Shown: in pieces, positions 1 to 7,785 of the stretch
Numbering within the stretch: position 1 is the first letter of the stretch
Layout of the letters: every line of letters starts with the position of its first letter
NCBI RefSeq assembly: GCF_029761915.1
Contig: NZ_CP121695.1
Span: 2,447,501 to 2,511,500 of the forward strand
Direction: 5' to 3'
DNA: 64,000 bases
Source: Bradyrhizobium sp. CB1650
Lineage (GTDB): Bacteria > Pseudomonadota > Alphaproteobacteria > Rhizobiales > Xanthobacteraceae
Position numbers and translations under genes: made by a program
The notes under the pieces: generated by a model
Database searches by the model: none
The model's input: only the letters and a program-made list of their open reading frames with translations
Told to the model about the DNA's origin: nothing

Positions 1-1
1 C

Positions 2-1072
2 GACTGCGTGATCCAGCCCGGCGTCACCCGCAAGGCGCTCAACGAGCATCTGCGCGACCAGGGCTTGTTCTTCCCGATCGACCCCGGCGCGGACGCCTCG
101 CTCGGCGGCATGGCCTCGACGCGCGCTTCCGGCACCAATGCGGTGCGCTACGGCACCATGCGCGACAGCGTGCTGGCGCTGAAAGTCGTGCGCGGCGATG
201 GCGAGATCATTACGACCGGCACGCGCGCGAAGAAGTCATCGGCGGGCTACGACCTGACGCATCTCTTCGTCGGCGCCGAAGGCACGCTCGGCATCATCTC
301 GGAATTGACCATCCGCCTGCGCGGCATTCCCGAGACGATCGCGGCCGGCGCGGTCTCGTTCGAGACCGTGCATGGCGCCTGCCAGGCGGTGATCCTGGCG
401 ATCCAGACCGGCATTCCCGTCGCTCGTATCGAGCTCCTCAATGCCGCTCAGGTGAAGGCCTGCAATGCCTATTCGAAGCTGACGCTGCCGGAGACGCCGC
501 TGCTGCTCATGGAATTCCACGGCAGCGAGATCGAGGTTGCCGAGCAGTCCAAGGCCTTCGGCGAGATCGCGAAGGACTGCGGCGGCGGCGACTTCTCCTG
601 GACCACCAAGCCCGAGGATCGCACCAAGCTGTGGCAGGCGCGGCACGATGCCTATTGGTCGGTGAAGGCGCTGCGGACGGGTGACAGCGTCGGCGTCGTC
701 GCGACCGATGTCTGCGTGCCGATCTCGCGCCTTGCGGACTGCGTCAGCGAGACCGAGGACGATCTCGAGCGGCTCAAGCTCCTGTCGCCGATCGTCGGCC
801 ATGTCGGCGACGGCAATTTCCACTGCTCGCTGGTCTGCGACGTCAACGATCCCGACGAGATGGCGCGCGGCGAGGAGTTCATGCATCGCCTGGTCGAGCG
901 CGCGCAGGCGATGGACGGCACCTGCACCGGCGAGCACGGCATCGGCCAGGGCAAGCAGAAGTACCTGAAGGCCGAGCTCGGCCCCGAGGCGCTTGATGCG
1001 ATGCGGGCGCTGAAGAAGGCGCTCGATCCGCAGAATATCTTCAACCCCGGCAAGATCGTGCCGGAGGCGTAG
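2..1072 (+). CDS. FAD-linked 2-hydroxyacid dehydrogenase (D-lactate/glycolate oxidase family), 5' end outside window
   Basis: This is the C-terminal part of an FAD-binding oxidase that oxidises a 2-hydroxyacid such as D-lactate or glycolate to the 2-oxoacid. The reading frame is open from base 2 (residues DCVIQPGVTRK), so the true start lies upstream. Seen: the end of the PCMH-type FAD domain (GGMASTRASGTNAVRYGTMRD, then FVGAEGTLGII), and the oxidase C-terminal domain with HVGDGNFH and the terminal TGEHGIGQGK and LDPQNIFNPGKI motifs that are typical of GlcD/DLD proteins. No membrane segment is visible in this part. The substrate cannot be read from sequence. A D-2-hydroxyacid dehydrogenase and a TRAP importer lie about 6-9 kb downstream, which hints at hydroxyacid use but is not an operon link. 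Confidence 0.88.
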   Translation, partial: DCVIQPGVTRKALNEHLRDQGLFFPIDPGADASLGGMASTRASGTNAVRYGTMRDSVLALKVVRGDGEIITTGTRAKKSSAGYDLTHLFVGAEGTLGIISELTIRLRGIPETIAAGAVSFETVHGACQAVILAIQTGIPVARIELLNAAQVKACNAYSKLTLPETPLLLMEFHGSEIEVAEQSKAFGEIAKDCGGGDFSWTTKPEDRTKLWQARHDAYWSVKALRTGDSVGVVATDVCVPISRLADCVSETEDDLERLKLLSPIVGHVGDGNFHCSLVCDVNDPDEMARGEEFMHRLVERAQAMDGTCTGEHGIGQGKQKYLKAELGPEALDAMRALKKALDPQNIFNPGKIVPEA

Positions 1073-1194
1073 CGTCGGCCTGTTGCGGCGAGACGGCCGC
1101 GACACGGCCGGCGCGGGAACTTTCGGCCGTCCGACCGGTTCCAAATCCCGACACGTTCCGATGCCTTACTGGAGCGGATCTGCGGGAGCGTAGG

Positions 1195-2535
1195 ATGTTG
1201 CGACCAGTCGTTGGAATTGCTGCGATGGCGCTGGCTTGCATGCTGGCAGGCGCGGCTCTGGCAAAAGGCGGTGGTGGTCATGGCGGTGGCCACGGTGGCG
1301 GCCATGGCGGCGGTCACGGCGGTGGCCATCACGGTGGTGGCCATCACGGCGGTGGACATCACGGTGGCGGCCATTTCGGCCATCACGGCTTCGGTCATGC
1401 GCATTTCGGCGGCGGGCATCACGGCGGCGGAAGGTTCGGAGCCGTCGGGCGGCACGGTGGCCCGAACTTCGGTCAGGTCCGCAGTGCAGCCGTGCGTCCC
1501 GCCAACCTCCGCGCGCTGAACCTGCACGCCGGCGCATTTCGGAACGGCCGCTTGATCAGCAATCCCGCCGCGCGCGCCCAGATTGCGGCCGCAGCGGCGC
1601 TGGTTGGCTGGCACGGTGCGGGCAGCGGATGGTGGCAGCATCCCGGCGGCTTCTATGGCTGGGTCGGACCGCTGTTCTGGCCGTTCGCCTATAACGATCT
1701 CTACGACTACACCATCTGGGGCGACGGTCTGGGCTTCTGGGGCTACGGTTATCCGGACATCTACGCCGGCATCTTCGGCCCCTATGGCTATGACGGTCTC
1801 GCAAGCTACATGCCGCAACGTCCCTCGGGACGGCGGCAGGCCAGGGGCGTTCCGCTCGATCAGCTCTGCGGCAGCGATCGTCGCGAGATCACCGGTCTGC
1901 CGGTCGATCAGATCGCGGACGCGGTGCAGCCGACGGACGCACAGGGCGCCAATCTCGACGAACTCGGCAATGCCTCGATTGAGGCGGCGGGAATCATCCG
2001 CGCGTCATGCCCGACGCAAGTCGCGGCCACGGCGCCCGGTCGTTTGGCGGCGATGCAGCAGCGTGTCGAGGCGATGGTGAAGGCCGTCGAGCTGGTGCAA
2101 CCCGCGCTCGACAAATTCTATGGCTCGCTCACCGACGAGCAGAAGGCCCGTTTCAATGCGTTGGCCGAGGACCAGCGCCGTGCAGCGGCTTCCAGCAACG
2201 CCGATGCATCGCTGACGCAGAATTGCGGGGCGCCCGTTGGGCTCAATTGGCCAACCGCCGAGATCGACGCGCGGCTCCATCCCAGTGAGACCCAGCGTGC
2301 CGCTCTGCAAGTGCTTCAGGATACCAGTGCCAGGGTCAATGATACGCTCAAGGCAGCGTGCCAGCCGGGCGACGTGATGACGCCACCGGCGCGCATGGCC
2401 GCGGTCCACAAGCGGCTCGATGTGATGCTGGACGGCGTCAAATTGGTGCGCGCTGCGCTCGAAGATTTCTATGCCACGCTGAATGACGAGCAGAAGGCGC
2501 AGTTCGAGGCGATCGGGCCACGGCGGACGTCCTGA
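1195..2535 (+). CDS. Exported His/Gly-rich protein with two Spy/LTXXQ-like repeats
   Basis: 446-residue exported protein. Residues 1-23 form a signal peptide ending ALA. Residues 24-85 are a run of GGGH and HHGGG repeats, likely to bind metal ions. A Trp/Tyr/Gly-rich stretch follows (about 130-200, GWHGAG, GFWGYGYPD), then two similar helical repeats of about 110 residues, each ending in an LTXXQ-like motif (LTDEQKARFNAL near 310; LNDEQKAQFEAI near 435) and each carrying a conserved Cys (about 220 and 340). The LTXXQ motif is the hallmark of the Spy/CpxP periplasmic chaperone family, so an envelope-stress or metal-related role is inferred. The ATG at 1195 follows GGGAGCGTAGG. It stands alone, with short gaps on both sides. 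Confidence 0.75.
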   Translation: MLRPVVGIAAMALACMLAGAALAKGGGGHGGGHGGGHGGGHGGGHHGGGHHGGGHHGGGHFGHHGFGHAHFGGGHHGGGRFGAVGRHGGPNFGQVRSAAVRPANLRALNLHAGAFRNGRLISNPAARAQIAAAAALVGWHGAGSGWWQHPGGFYGWVGPLFWPFAYNDLYDYTIWGDGLGFWGYGYPDIYAGIFGPYGYDGLASYMPQRPSGRRQARGVPLDQLCGSDRREITGLPVDQIADAVQPTDAQGANLDELGNASIEAAGIIRASCPTQVAATAPGRLAAMQQRVEAMVKAVELVQPALDKFYGSLTDEQKARFNALAEDQRRAAASSNADASLTQNCGAPVGLNWPTAEIDARLHPSETQRAALQVLQDTSARVNDTLKAACQPGDVMTPPARMAAVHKRLDVMLDGVKLVRAALEDFYATLNDEQKAQFEAIGPRRTS

Positions 2536-2639
2536 GCGTGGCGGAAAAAACCGCCTCGCCGATCTCGCTGCGCTTCTCTATGCTGGGTGGAGCGGAAGCA
2601 CAACAATGCGGTGGCCGGAAGACCACGGGTGGCGGGGTG

Positions 2640-3014
2640 ATGAAGTGGTTCGCAAGGAAGAAGCTGGGGGACGTCTGGGACGAAGCGATCGAGGGGCCGA
2701 TGGGCGATATCGCGGCCGCCGAGCGGATTCGCGCCATTTGTCACGCCGCGACAGCGAGCGCAGAGGCGGTCGGAGACGCCGCGACGCGCGCCGACAAGCG
2801 TGAAGGCGAGCGCTATGAACGCGCGGCGCGTGCCGCCATGGAAATCGCGATGAAGATTTCCGACGGTCTGATGCGCGACGATGCGGTCAGTCGCATCGTC
2901 GCGCTCTGCATGAAGGCCAACGACGCCAAGACCGCGAAGATCCTGTCGCGCGCGATCCAGGCGAGCTGGATCCGGGAGGCTGTGCAGCGCGACTATCCCG
3001 TGCTGTCGGACTGA
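2640..3014 (+). CDS. Small helical protein of unknown function
   Basis: 124-residue protein, not recognised. It is rich in Ala, Arg, Glu and Lys, with no signal peptide or membrane segment and a predicted all-helical pattern. Regularly spaced hydrophobic residues (MEIAMKISDGLMRDDAVSRIVALCMKANDAKTAKIL) suggest a short tetratricopeptide-like or HEAT-like helical repeat. The ATG at 2640 is preferred because a GGGTGGCGGGG ribosome-binding site precedes it; a GTG at 2538 would add 34 residues that look like non-coding sequence. It ends 8 bases from the end of the convergent sulP gene. Confidence 0.6.
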   Translation: MKWFARKKLGDVWDEAIEGPMGDIAAAERIRAICHAATASAEAVGDAATRADKREGERYERAARAAMEIAMKISDGLMRDDAVSRIVALCMKANDAKTAKILSRAIQASWIREAVQRDYPVLSD

Positions 3015-3021
3015 CGCGAGC

Positions 3022-4689
3022 CTATCTGGCGAGCTTGCGGACGGCTTCGTCGACGCTGTGGAACACGTGCTCCTTCGGCAACGCCTCGAACAGCTTGAAG
3101 CGTTCGAAGGCGTCCTGCGCGCGCACCGACTCGAGCCGCGCCAGCGCGACCGTGACGTTCTGCTCGTTACACACCTTGAAAATGTCGAGCAGGATCTGAG
3201 CGGCGGTGAAGTCGATCTCGACCATGCCGCTCGCCTCCAGCACCAGGAGCTGCGGCGCCGATGCAGTGAGGACCTTCGTCACGTCGCTGCGGAAGCCGGG
3301 CGCATTCAGGAACGAGAGCGGCGCCTGCAGCCCGATCACCGCGACGCCGGCAATGCGTTCGCCGGCGGCGTGCGGATGGGCCGGCCACCAGATCGTGGTG
3401 CCGGGCACGCGTTCGAACTCGACGAGCCTGGCGCGGGTCGTGCTCCAGATGCCGTGCAACAGCGACAGCACGATGCCGAGGAACGCGCCTTGCTCGATCG
3501 GCAACACGATGATCAGCGCGGCGGTGGCAACGATCAGCAGGAACTCGCTGAAGGACTGCCGATAGATCGTGACGATCTGCTTCACACGGATGATCCGCAG
3601 CGCGACGAACAACAGGATGCCGCCCAGCGCCGCGTCCGGCACGTGCCGCAACAATCCGGTGCCGAAGGCGAGCAGCGCCAGTACGATTGCCGCCGCGGCG
3701 AGGCCGGCGAGCTGCGATTGCCCGCCGGTTTCCGCGACGATCCCCGTGCGTGGCGGGCTGGCATTGACCGGAAACGCGCCGAACAGGCCGGCCAGCACGC
3801 TGCCGGCGCCCGCGCCGAGAAAGTCGCGGTCGACATCGGCGGGTTTGTCGGGATCGGACGGGAATGATCGCGTCGTGGCCGCAGTCTGCACCATCACCAC
3901 GACGCTGATGACAAAGGCCAGCGGCACCAGGCGCACCCACAGTTCCGGCGCAAGCTCAGGCAAGGTCGGCCGCGGCAGCGTGCCCGGCACTGCGCCGACG
4001 ACATTGACGCCTTTGCTCTCGAGGCCGAGCCCGATCACGGCCAGCGTCGCGCCGGCGAGGCCGATCAGGGCACCGGGGAGCTTCGCGCTCACTTTCTCGG
4101 ATGCGAAGACCACGGCCAGCACACCGAGGCCGATGCACACCGTGTAAGGATTGCTCCGGCCGAGTTCGCCGGCCAGCACGCCGATGCGATCGAGCGTTGG
4201 CCCGCTCGGGGACTCGACGCCGAGCACACCCGGCAACTGCGAGACGATGATGTGGACGGAGATGCCGGCGAGGAAGCCGACCATCACCGGCACCGACAGC
4301 AGATTGGCGATGCCGCCGAGGCGGAAGACGCCGCCGGCGAGCAGCATGGCGCCGACCATCAGCGCCAGCGCGATCGCGAGCCCCTGGTATTCCGGCGAGC
4401 CGGTGGCGGCGAGGGCCGCGAGCCCGCCGGCAAAGATCGGCGTGATCGTGGAGTCCGCGCCGCAGGACAGAAAACGGTTGCCGCCAAGCAGGGCGAAGCC
4501 GAATGAACCTGCCATGAAGGCGAAGAAGCCGATCTGCGGTGCGAAGCCGCCGAGCCGCGCGGTGGCCATCTGCTCGGGGATGGCGATGGCGGCGAGCGTG
4601 AGCCCCGCCATCAAATCGCCCGGCAACGAGTAGGACGCAAGCGAGCCGAACAGCGGCCATGATGTCTTGGCGTGAGCGTCGTGCGGCAT
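3022..4689 (-). CDS. SulP-family inorganic anion transporter with C-terminal STAS domain
   Basis: 555-residue inner-membrane transporter of the SLC26/SulP family, which carries sulfate, bicarbonate or other anions. Seen: an N-terminal stretch matching the SulP start (LPGDLMAGLTLAAIAIPEQMATARLGGFAP), about 11-12 hydrophobic segments through residue 420, the segment NASPPRTGIVAETGGQSQLAGL typical of the family, and a STAS domain from about 440 onward with VLEASGMVEIDFTAAQIL. Length is normal. It is convergent with the small gene ending at 3014 and stands alone. Sulfate is the default substrate, but the family cannot be resolved further by eye. Confidence 0.9.
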   Translation of the reverse strand: MPHDAHAKTSWPLFGSLASYSLPGDLMAGLTLAAIAIPEQMATARLGGFAPQIGFFAFMAGSFGFALLGGNRFLSCGADSTITPIFAGGLAALAATGSPEYQGLAIALALMVGAMLLAGGVFRLGGIANLLSVPVMVGFLAGISVHIIVSQLPGVLGVESPSGPTLDRIGVLAGELGRSNPYTVCIGLGVLAVVFASEKVSAKLPGALIGLAGATLAVIGLGLESKGVNVVGAVPGTLPRPTLPELAPELWVRLVPLAFVISVVVMVQTAATTRSFPSDPDKPADVDRDFLGAGAGSVLAGLFGAFPVNASPPRTGIVAETGGQSQLAGLAAAAIVLALLAFGTGLLRHVPDAALGGILLFVALRIIRVKQIVTIYRQSFSEFLLIVATAALIIVLPIEQGAFLGIVLSLLHGIWSTTRARLVEFERVPGTTIWWPAHPHAAGERIAGVAVIGLQAPLSFLNAPGFRSDVTKVLTASAPQLLVLEASGMVEIDFTAAQILLDIFKVCNEQNVTVALARLESVRAQDAFERFKLFEALPKEHVFHSVDEAVRKLAR

Positions 4690-4835
4690 CGATTGGCAGT
4701 CCCCGAAATGCGTGGGCCGTCGATCAGACTACAGCATTTCCGGATCGGAAGGCGGCAGAGAGGTTCTGTGCCGTCAACAGGAATGTCCGCATGGGGCTGC
4801 GGGCCCGCGGACATTCTTCGTATCAGATGGGAGCC

Positions 4836-6308
4836 TCAGTACCGGCGGTAGTCGCCGCGTCCCTCTCCGCCGCGGCCGCCCATGCCGAGGCCAATCCCGA
4901 CACCGATGCCGATGCCCTGCATGACGGCGCCGGGCGGCGGACCGGGAGGCGGTGCACGCTCGACGACAATTTCATCGGGCGGCGGAGCAAACCGGCGCTT
5001 CGGCGGCGCATCGACCACCTTGCGCTTCGGCGCCGTGTCGTCGACGCGCTTCTTGATGACAGGCGCCACCGTCGGGTTGACCGGCGTTTCCGGTGCCGAA
5101 GGCGCCGAGCACGGGCAGGTCGGCGCCAGCGCGACGGCGACCGGGATTGCGGCCGCTGCCGTGGCCGGGCCATAGTTGCGGTTCTGCACACGCAACAATA
5201 GCCTGCGCGCGGTCGCTGCGAGATCGCTGTTGTCCCAGTTCGCAAGATAAGCCTCGTACGAGGCACGGGTGTTGATCGCGACCGCCCGCTCCCAGGCCAG
5301 CATCTGGCGCCGGCGCTCCAGGATCGTATGCGCGCGCGGCGTGGAGGCATCCTGCGCGAACAGCTCGACATAGGACTGATACGCCGGCACCGTGTCGTCG
5401 GCGATCACCAGCTCATAGGCGGCCTTCGGTGCCTTGCCGCGCAGCTCGTTGCGCCAGTCGTCGACATTGCGCGTGGCGCTGGCGAGCGCGGTCGAGCCTG
5501 CGCCGGGAGGTGTCGGCTGCGTGCTGCCGTCGCCGCCGAAGAACTTGAAGTCGGTCGTCAGCGAGGAGCTTTCCCAGGGGATCTGCCGTCCGTCGGTCGA
5601 TTGCGCCACGGCGACGCGAATGCGCTTGAAGACTTCCTCGATCGGCAAATTGGGCTGCTTGGCGATGGTCAGCGCTGCCGTCGTGTAGGGGCTGTCGATG
5701 CCGGAGCCGTCCTCGGCTTCCGCGCCGGGCGAGGTCGAATAGGAGATGAACGAGCCGGGCGCGCCGGCCTTGGTGTCGACGATCGCCAGCCCGTGGCCGG
5801 CGCCGCCGAGCGCCGGGAACGGATTGTTGCGGCAGGCATCCAGCATGAAGATGCGCGCGCGCGTCGGCAGCGCGCCGAGGGTGTTGAGGAGATCGTTCAG
5901 CCGCACGCCCTGCAGCGGAATATCGGCCTCGCGCTTGGGGTCGAGGTCAACCGGCACCAGATAGTTCTCACCATCGATTTGCAAACCGTGGCCGGCATAG
6001 AACACCAGCGCGACGGTGTCGGCGCCGCTGGCGCTGACCTTGCTCGCGAAATCGCTGATCGCCTGGCGCATCTCGTTCTGCGCCAGGTTGGGCGCCGCGG
6101 TGACGCTGAAGCTGGCGCCGCCGAGCAGTTCGGCCACGGCCTTGGCATCGTTGGCGGCGTTGGGCAGTTCCGGCACCGTGCGATAGGCGGACTGGCCGAT
6201 CACGAGCGCGAGCCTTGCTTCCGCCGCGGCGTCCGTAGGCGTCATAAATTGGGCGAGAGCAAGAAGGGCGGATGCAAGGAACAAATTGCAAAGGACTGGA
6301 CGGCGCAT
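4836..6308 (-). CDS. Exported caspase-like (peptidase C14) protein
   Basis: 490-residue protein with a caspase-fold domain. Residues 1-29 are a signal peptide ending in an Ala-rich cleavage site. The caspase domain covers about 32-255: the start RLALVIGQSAYRTVPELPNAANDA is classic, the catalytic histidine is H107 (VFYAGHGLQ) and the catalytic cysteine is C159 (IFMLDACRNNPF). A middle helical region (about 290-390, with conserved YELVIADDT and WERAV) is followed by a Pro-rich linker and a Gly-rich tail GMGGRGGEGRGDYRRY. The start at 6308 is fixed by GGAGGTGACC just upstream; the open frame continues 89 codons further but without signal peptide. Bacterial caspase homologues of this exported kind cleave after Arg/Lys; targets are unknown. 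It is divergent from the TRAP genes. Confidence 0.85.
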   Translation of the reverse strand: MRRPVLCNLFLASALLALAQFMTPTDAAAEARLALVIGQSAYRTVPELPNAANDAKAVAELLGGASFSVTAAPNLAQNEMRQAISDFASKVSASGADTVALVFYAGHGLQIDGENYLVPVDLDPKREADIPLQGVRLNDLLNTLGALPTRARIFMLDACRNNPFPALGGAGHGLAIVDTKAGAPGSFISYSTSPGAEAEDGSGIDSPYTTAALTIAKQPNLPIEEVFKRIRVAVAQSTDGRQIPWESSSLTTDFKFFGGDGSTQPTPPGAGSTALASATRNVDDWRNELRGKAPKAAYELVIADDTVPAYQSYVELFAQDASTPRAHTILERRRQMLAWERAVAINTRASYEAYLANWDNSDLAATARRLLLRVQNRNYGPATAAAAIPVAVALAPTCPCSAPSAPETPVNPTVAPVIKKRVDDTAPKRKVVDAPPKRRFAPPPDEIVVERAPPPGPPPGAVMQGIGIGVGIGLGMGGRGGEGRGDYRRY

Positions 6309-6746
6309 GGTCACCTCCATCGGCAATGCGCGCGAGGATGTCACTTTCTCTAGGCTGCCGCCACGTCGCGATCTGTGCGCTGGGTCACGCATCAAGGCGT
6401 GCGACAAAATGGGGCAGGGCACCTGCCCGAGCCCGGCACAGCATCGTTGGGGCGCCATCCATGTGAATTGCGCATTGATCCATGCTCCAATTGGATCGAT
6501 GCGCGGGAGCGATGGTTCGAACGTCGGACCGGGAGCGGATCGTCGTCGAGAATCCTGCAAATGTCGTCGTTTCACTGCGCTTTCGAACTTTTTGCCATGC
6601 GCGTCGCGCCGCTCTGCAACGACGGGCGGCGACGCTTGCCTGCGCCGTCGCTTTGGCCATACAGTCCGGGCAAACGCGCCGCGACAACGATCGTGGCCGC
6701 GAACAAAAAATGGCTTGGGGAAAATGACTTGGGGAGAGACCGCACC
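6309..6746. other. Divergent intergenic region between caspase-like gene and TRAP operon
   Basis: 438 bases that must hold the promoters for the leftward caspase-like gene and the rightward TRAP operon. Several frames are open by chance on both strands, but none has a family-like sequence. A short inverted repeat GGGCAGG-CACC-TGCCC sits near 6412-6430. The strong ribosome-binding site GGAGGTGACC lies at the left edge and GGGGAGAGACC at the right edge. No operator could be assigned. Confidence 0.4.
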
Positions 6747-7778
6747 ATGACCATCGTGCCCGTGAGCCGTCGCACCTTCATCAAGTCGTCGACGGCGCTG
6801 ACCGCCGGCCTCGTGCTCTCTCCCGCGATCATCGGCCGCGCCGAAGCCGCGACGATGAAGCTGAAGTGCTCGTCATCGCTGCCGAACGATCCCAAATATG
6901 CCAACGGCCGCGTCTACTACGACAATCTGGTCAAGAACCTGAAGGCGAACGGTCTCGGCGATCAGATCGACGTTTCCTTCTTCCCCGACAATCAGCTCGG
7001 TCAGGAAATCGACGTCATCAATTCGGTGAAGCTCGGCGTCATCGACCTCATGGTGTCGGGCTCGTCGATCTCGGCCAATCTGGTGCCGCTGGTCGGCACT
7101 TTCGATCTCGGCTACCTCTTCACCAGCTTCCCGCAGCAGACCAAGGCGTTCGATGCCGGCGCAGCCAAGCCGATCGAGGACGCTCTGCTCAAGGGCGGCA
7201 ACATCCGGATCATCGCCTGGGCCTACAATTTCGGCTCGCGCAGCGTGCTCGCCAGGAAACCGGTCAAGACGCCCGAGGATCTCGCCGGCCTGAAGATCAG
7301 GACGCTGCCCAATCCCGTCATCACCGAATGTCTGCGCCTGATGGGCGCGGCCGCGACGCCGCTGGCGTTCGGCGAGATCTACACCGCACTGCAGGCTGGC
7401 GTGCTGGATGGGCTCGAGCACGATCCGCCGACCATCCTCGCCAGCAAGTTCTTCGAGACGGCGAAGTTCTATGCGCTGACGCAGCACAACTTCTCGCCGC
7501 TCGCGATCTATTTCAGCGACATGACCTTCAATCGCATGGATCCGAAGCTGCGCGAGGGTTTTCTCGAGGCCGCCAGGAAGGCCGCGGCCGATACGCGCGC
7601 GCACGGGCTTGCGGTGGAGAAGGAGGCGCTGGCGGCGCTCACCGACAAGGGCGTGACGGTGGCCGACTGCGATCGTGAGGCGTTCAGGAAGCGCGTCATG
7701 CCGCAGACGGAGAACTTCATCAAGGCGCGGCCGGAGTCCAAGCCGGTCATCGACATGATCCGCGCGACGCAGGCCTGA
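6747..7778 (+). CDS. TRAP transporter substrate-binding protein (DctP family), Tat-exported
   Basis: 343-residue periplasmic receptor of a tripartite ATP-independent transporter. Residues 1-33 carry a twin-arginine signal (SRRTFIKSS, then a hydrophobic core ending AEAA), so the protein is probably exported folded. The mature part has DctP family landmarks: FFPDNQLGQEIDVINSVKLG, the conserved Arg-containing segment LAGLKIRTLPNPV, and AFGEIYTALQAGVLDGLEH. These bind the carboxylate of an organic acid ligand. The ATG at 6747 follows GGGGAGAG. It heads a cluster with the fused TRAP permease (8 bases downstream) and a D-2-hydroxyacid dehydrogenase, so a hydroxyacid ligand is a reasonable inference. 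Confidence 0.9.
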   Translation: MTIVPVSRRTFIKSSTALTAGLVLSPAIIGRAEAATMKLKCSSSLPNDPKYANGRVYYDNLVKNLKANGLGDQIDVSFFPDNQLGQEIDVINSVKLGVIDLMVSGSSISANLVPLVGTFDLGYLFTSFPQQTKAFDAGAAKPIEDALLKGGNIRIIAWAYNFGSRSVLARKPVKTPEDLAGLKIRTLPNPVITECLRLMGAAATPLAFGEIYTALQAGVLDGLEHDPPTILASKFFETAKFYALTQHNFSPLAIYFSDMTFNRMDPKLREGFLEAARKAAADTRAHGLAVEKEALAALTDKGVTVADCDREAFRKRVMPQTENFIKARPESKPVIDMIRATQA

Positions 7779-7785
7779 GGCACCG

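Noticed and set aside
1262..1440. Short tandem repeats resembling a CRISPR-like or minisatellite array
   Set aside because: They are codon-level repeats (GGT GGC CAY) coding for the His/Gly array; there are no spacers.
652..1818. 388-residue open frame on the minus strand with a Met/Ala/Thr repeat
   Set aside because: The repeat is the complement of the His/Gly codon array of the plus-strand gene; it crosses two real genes.
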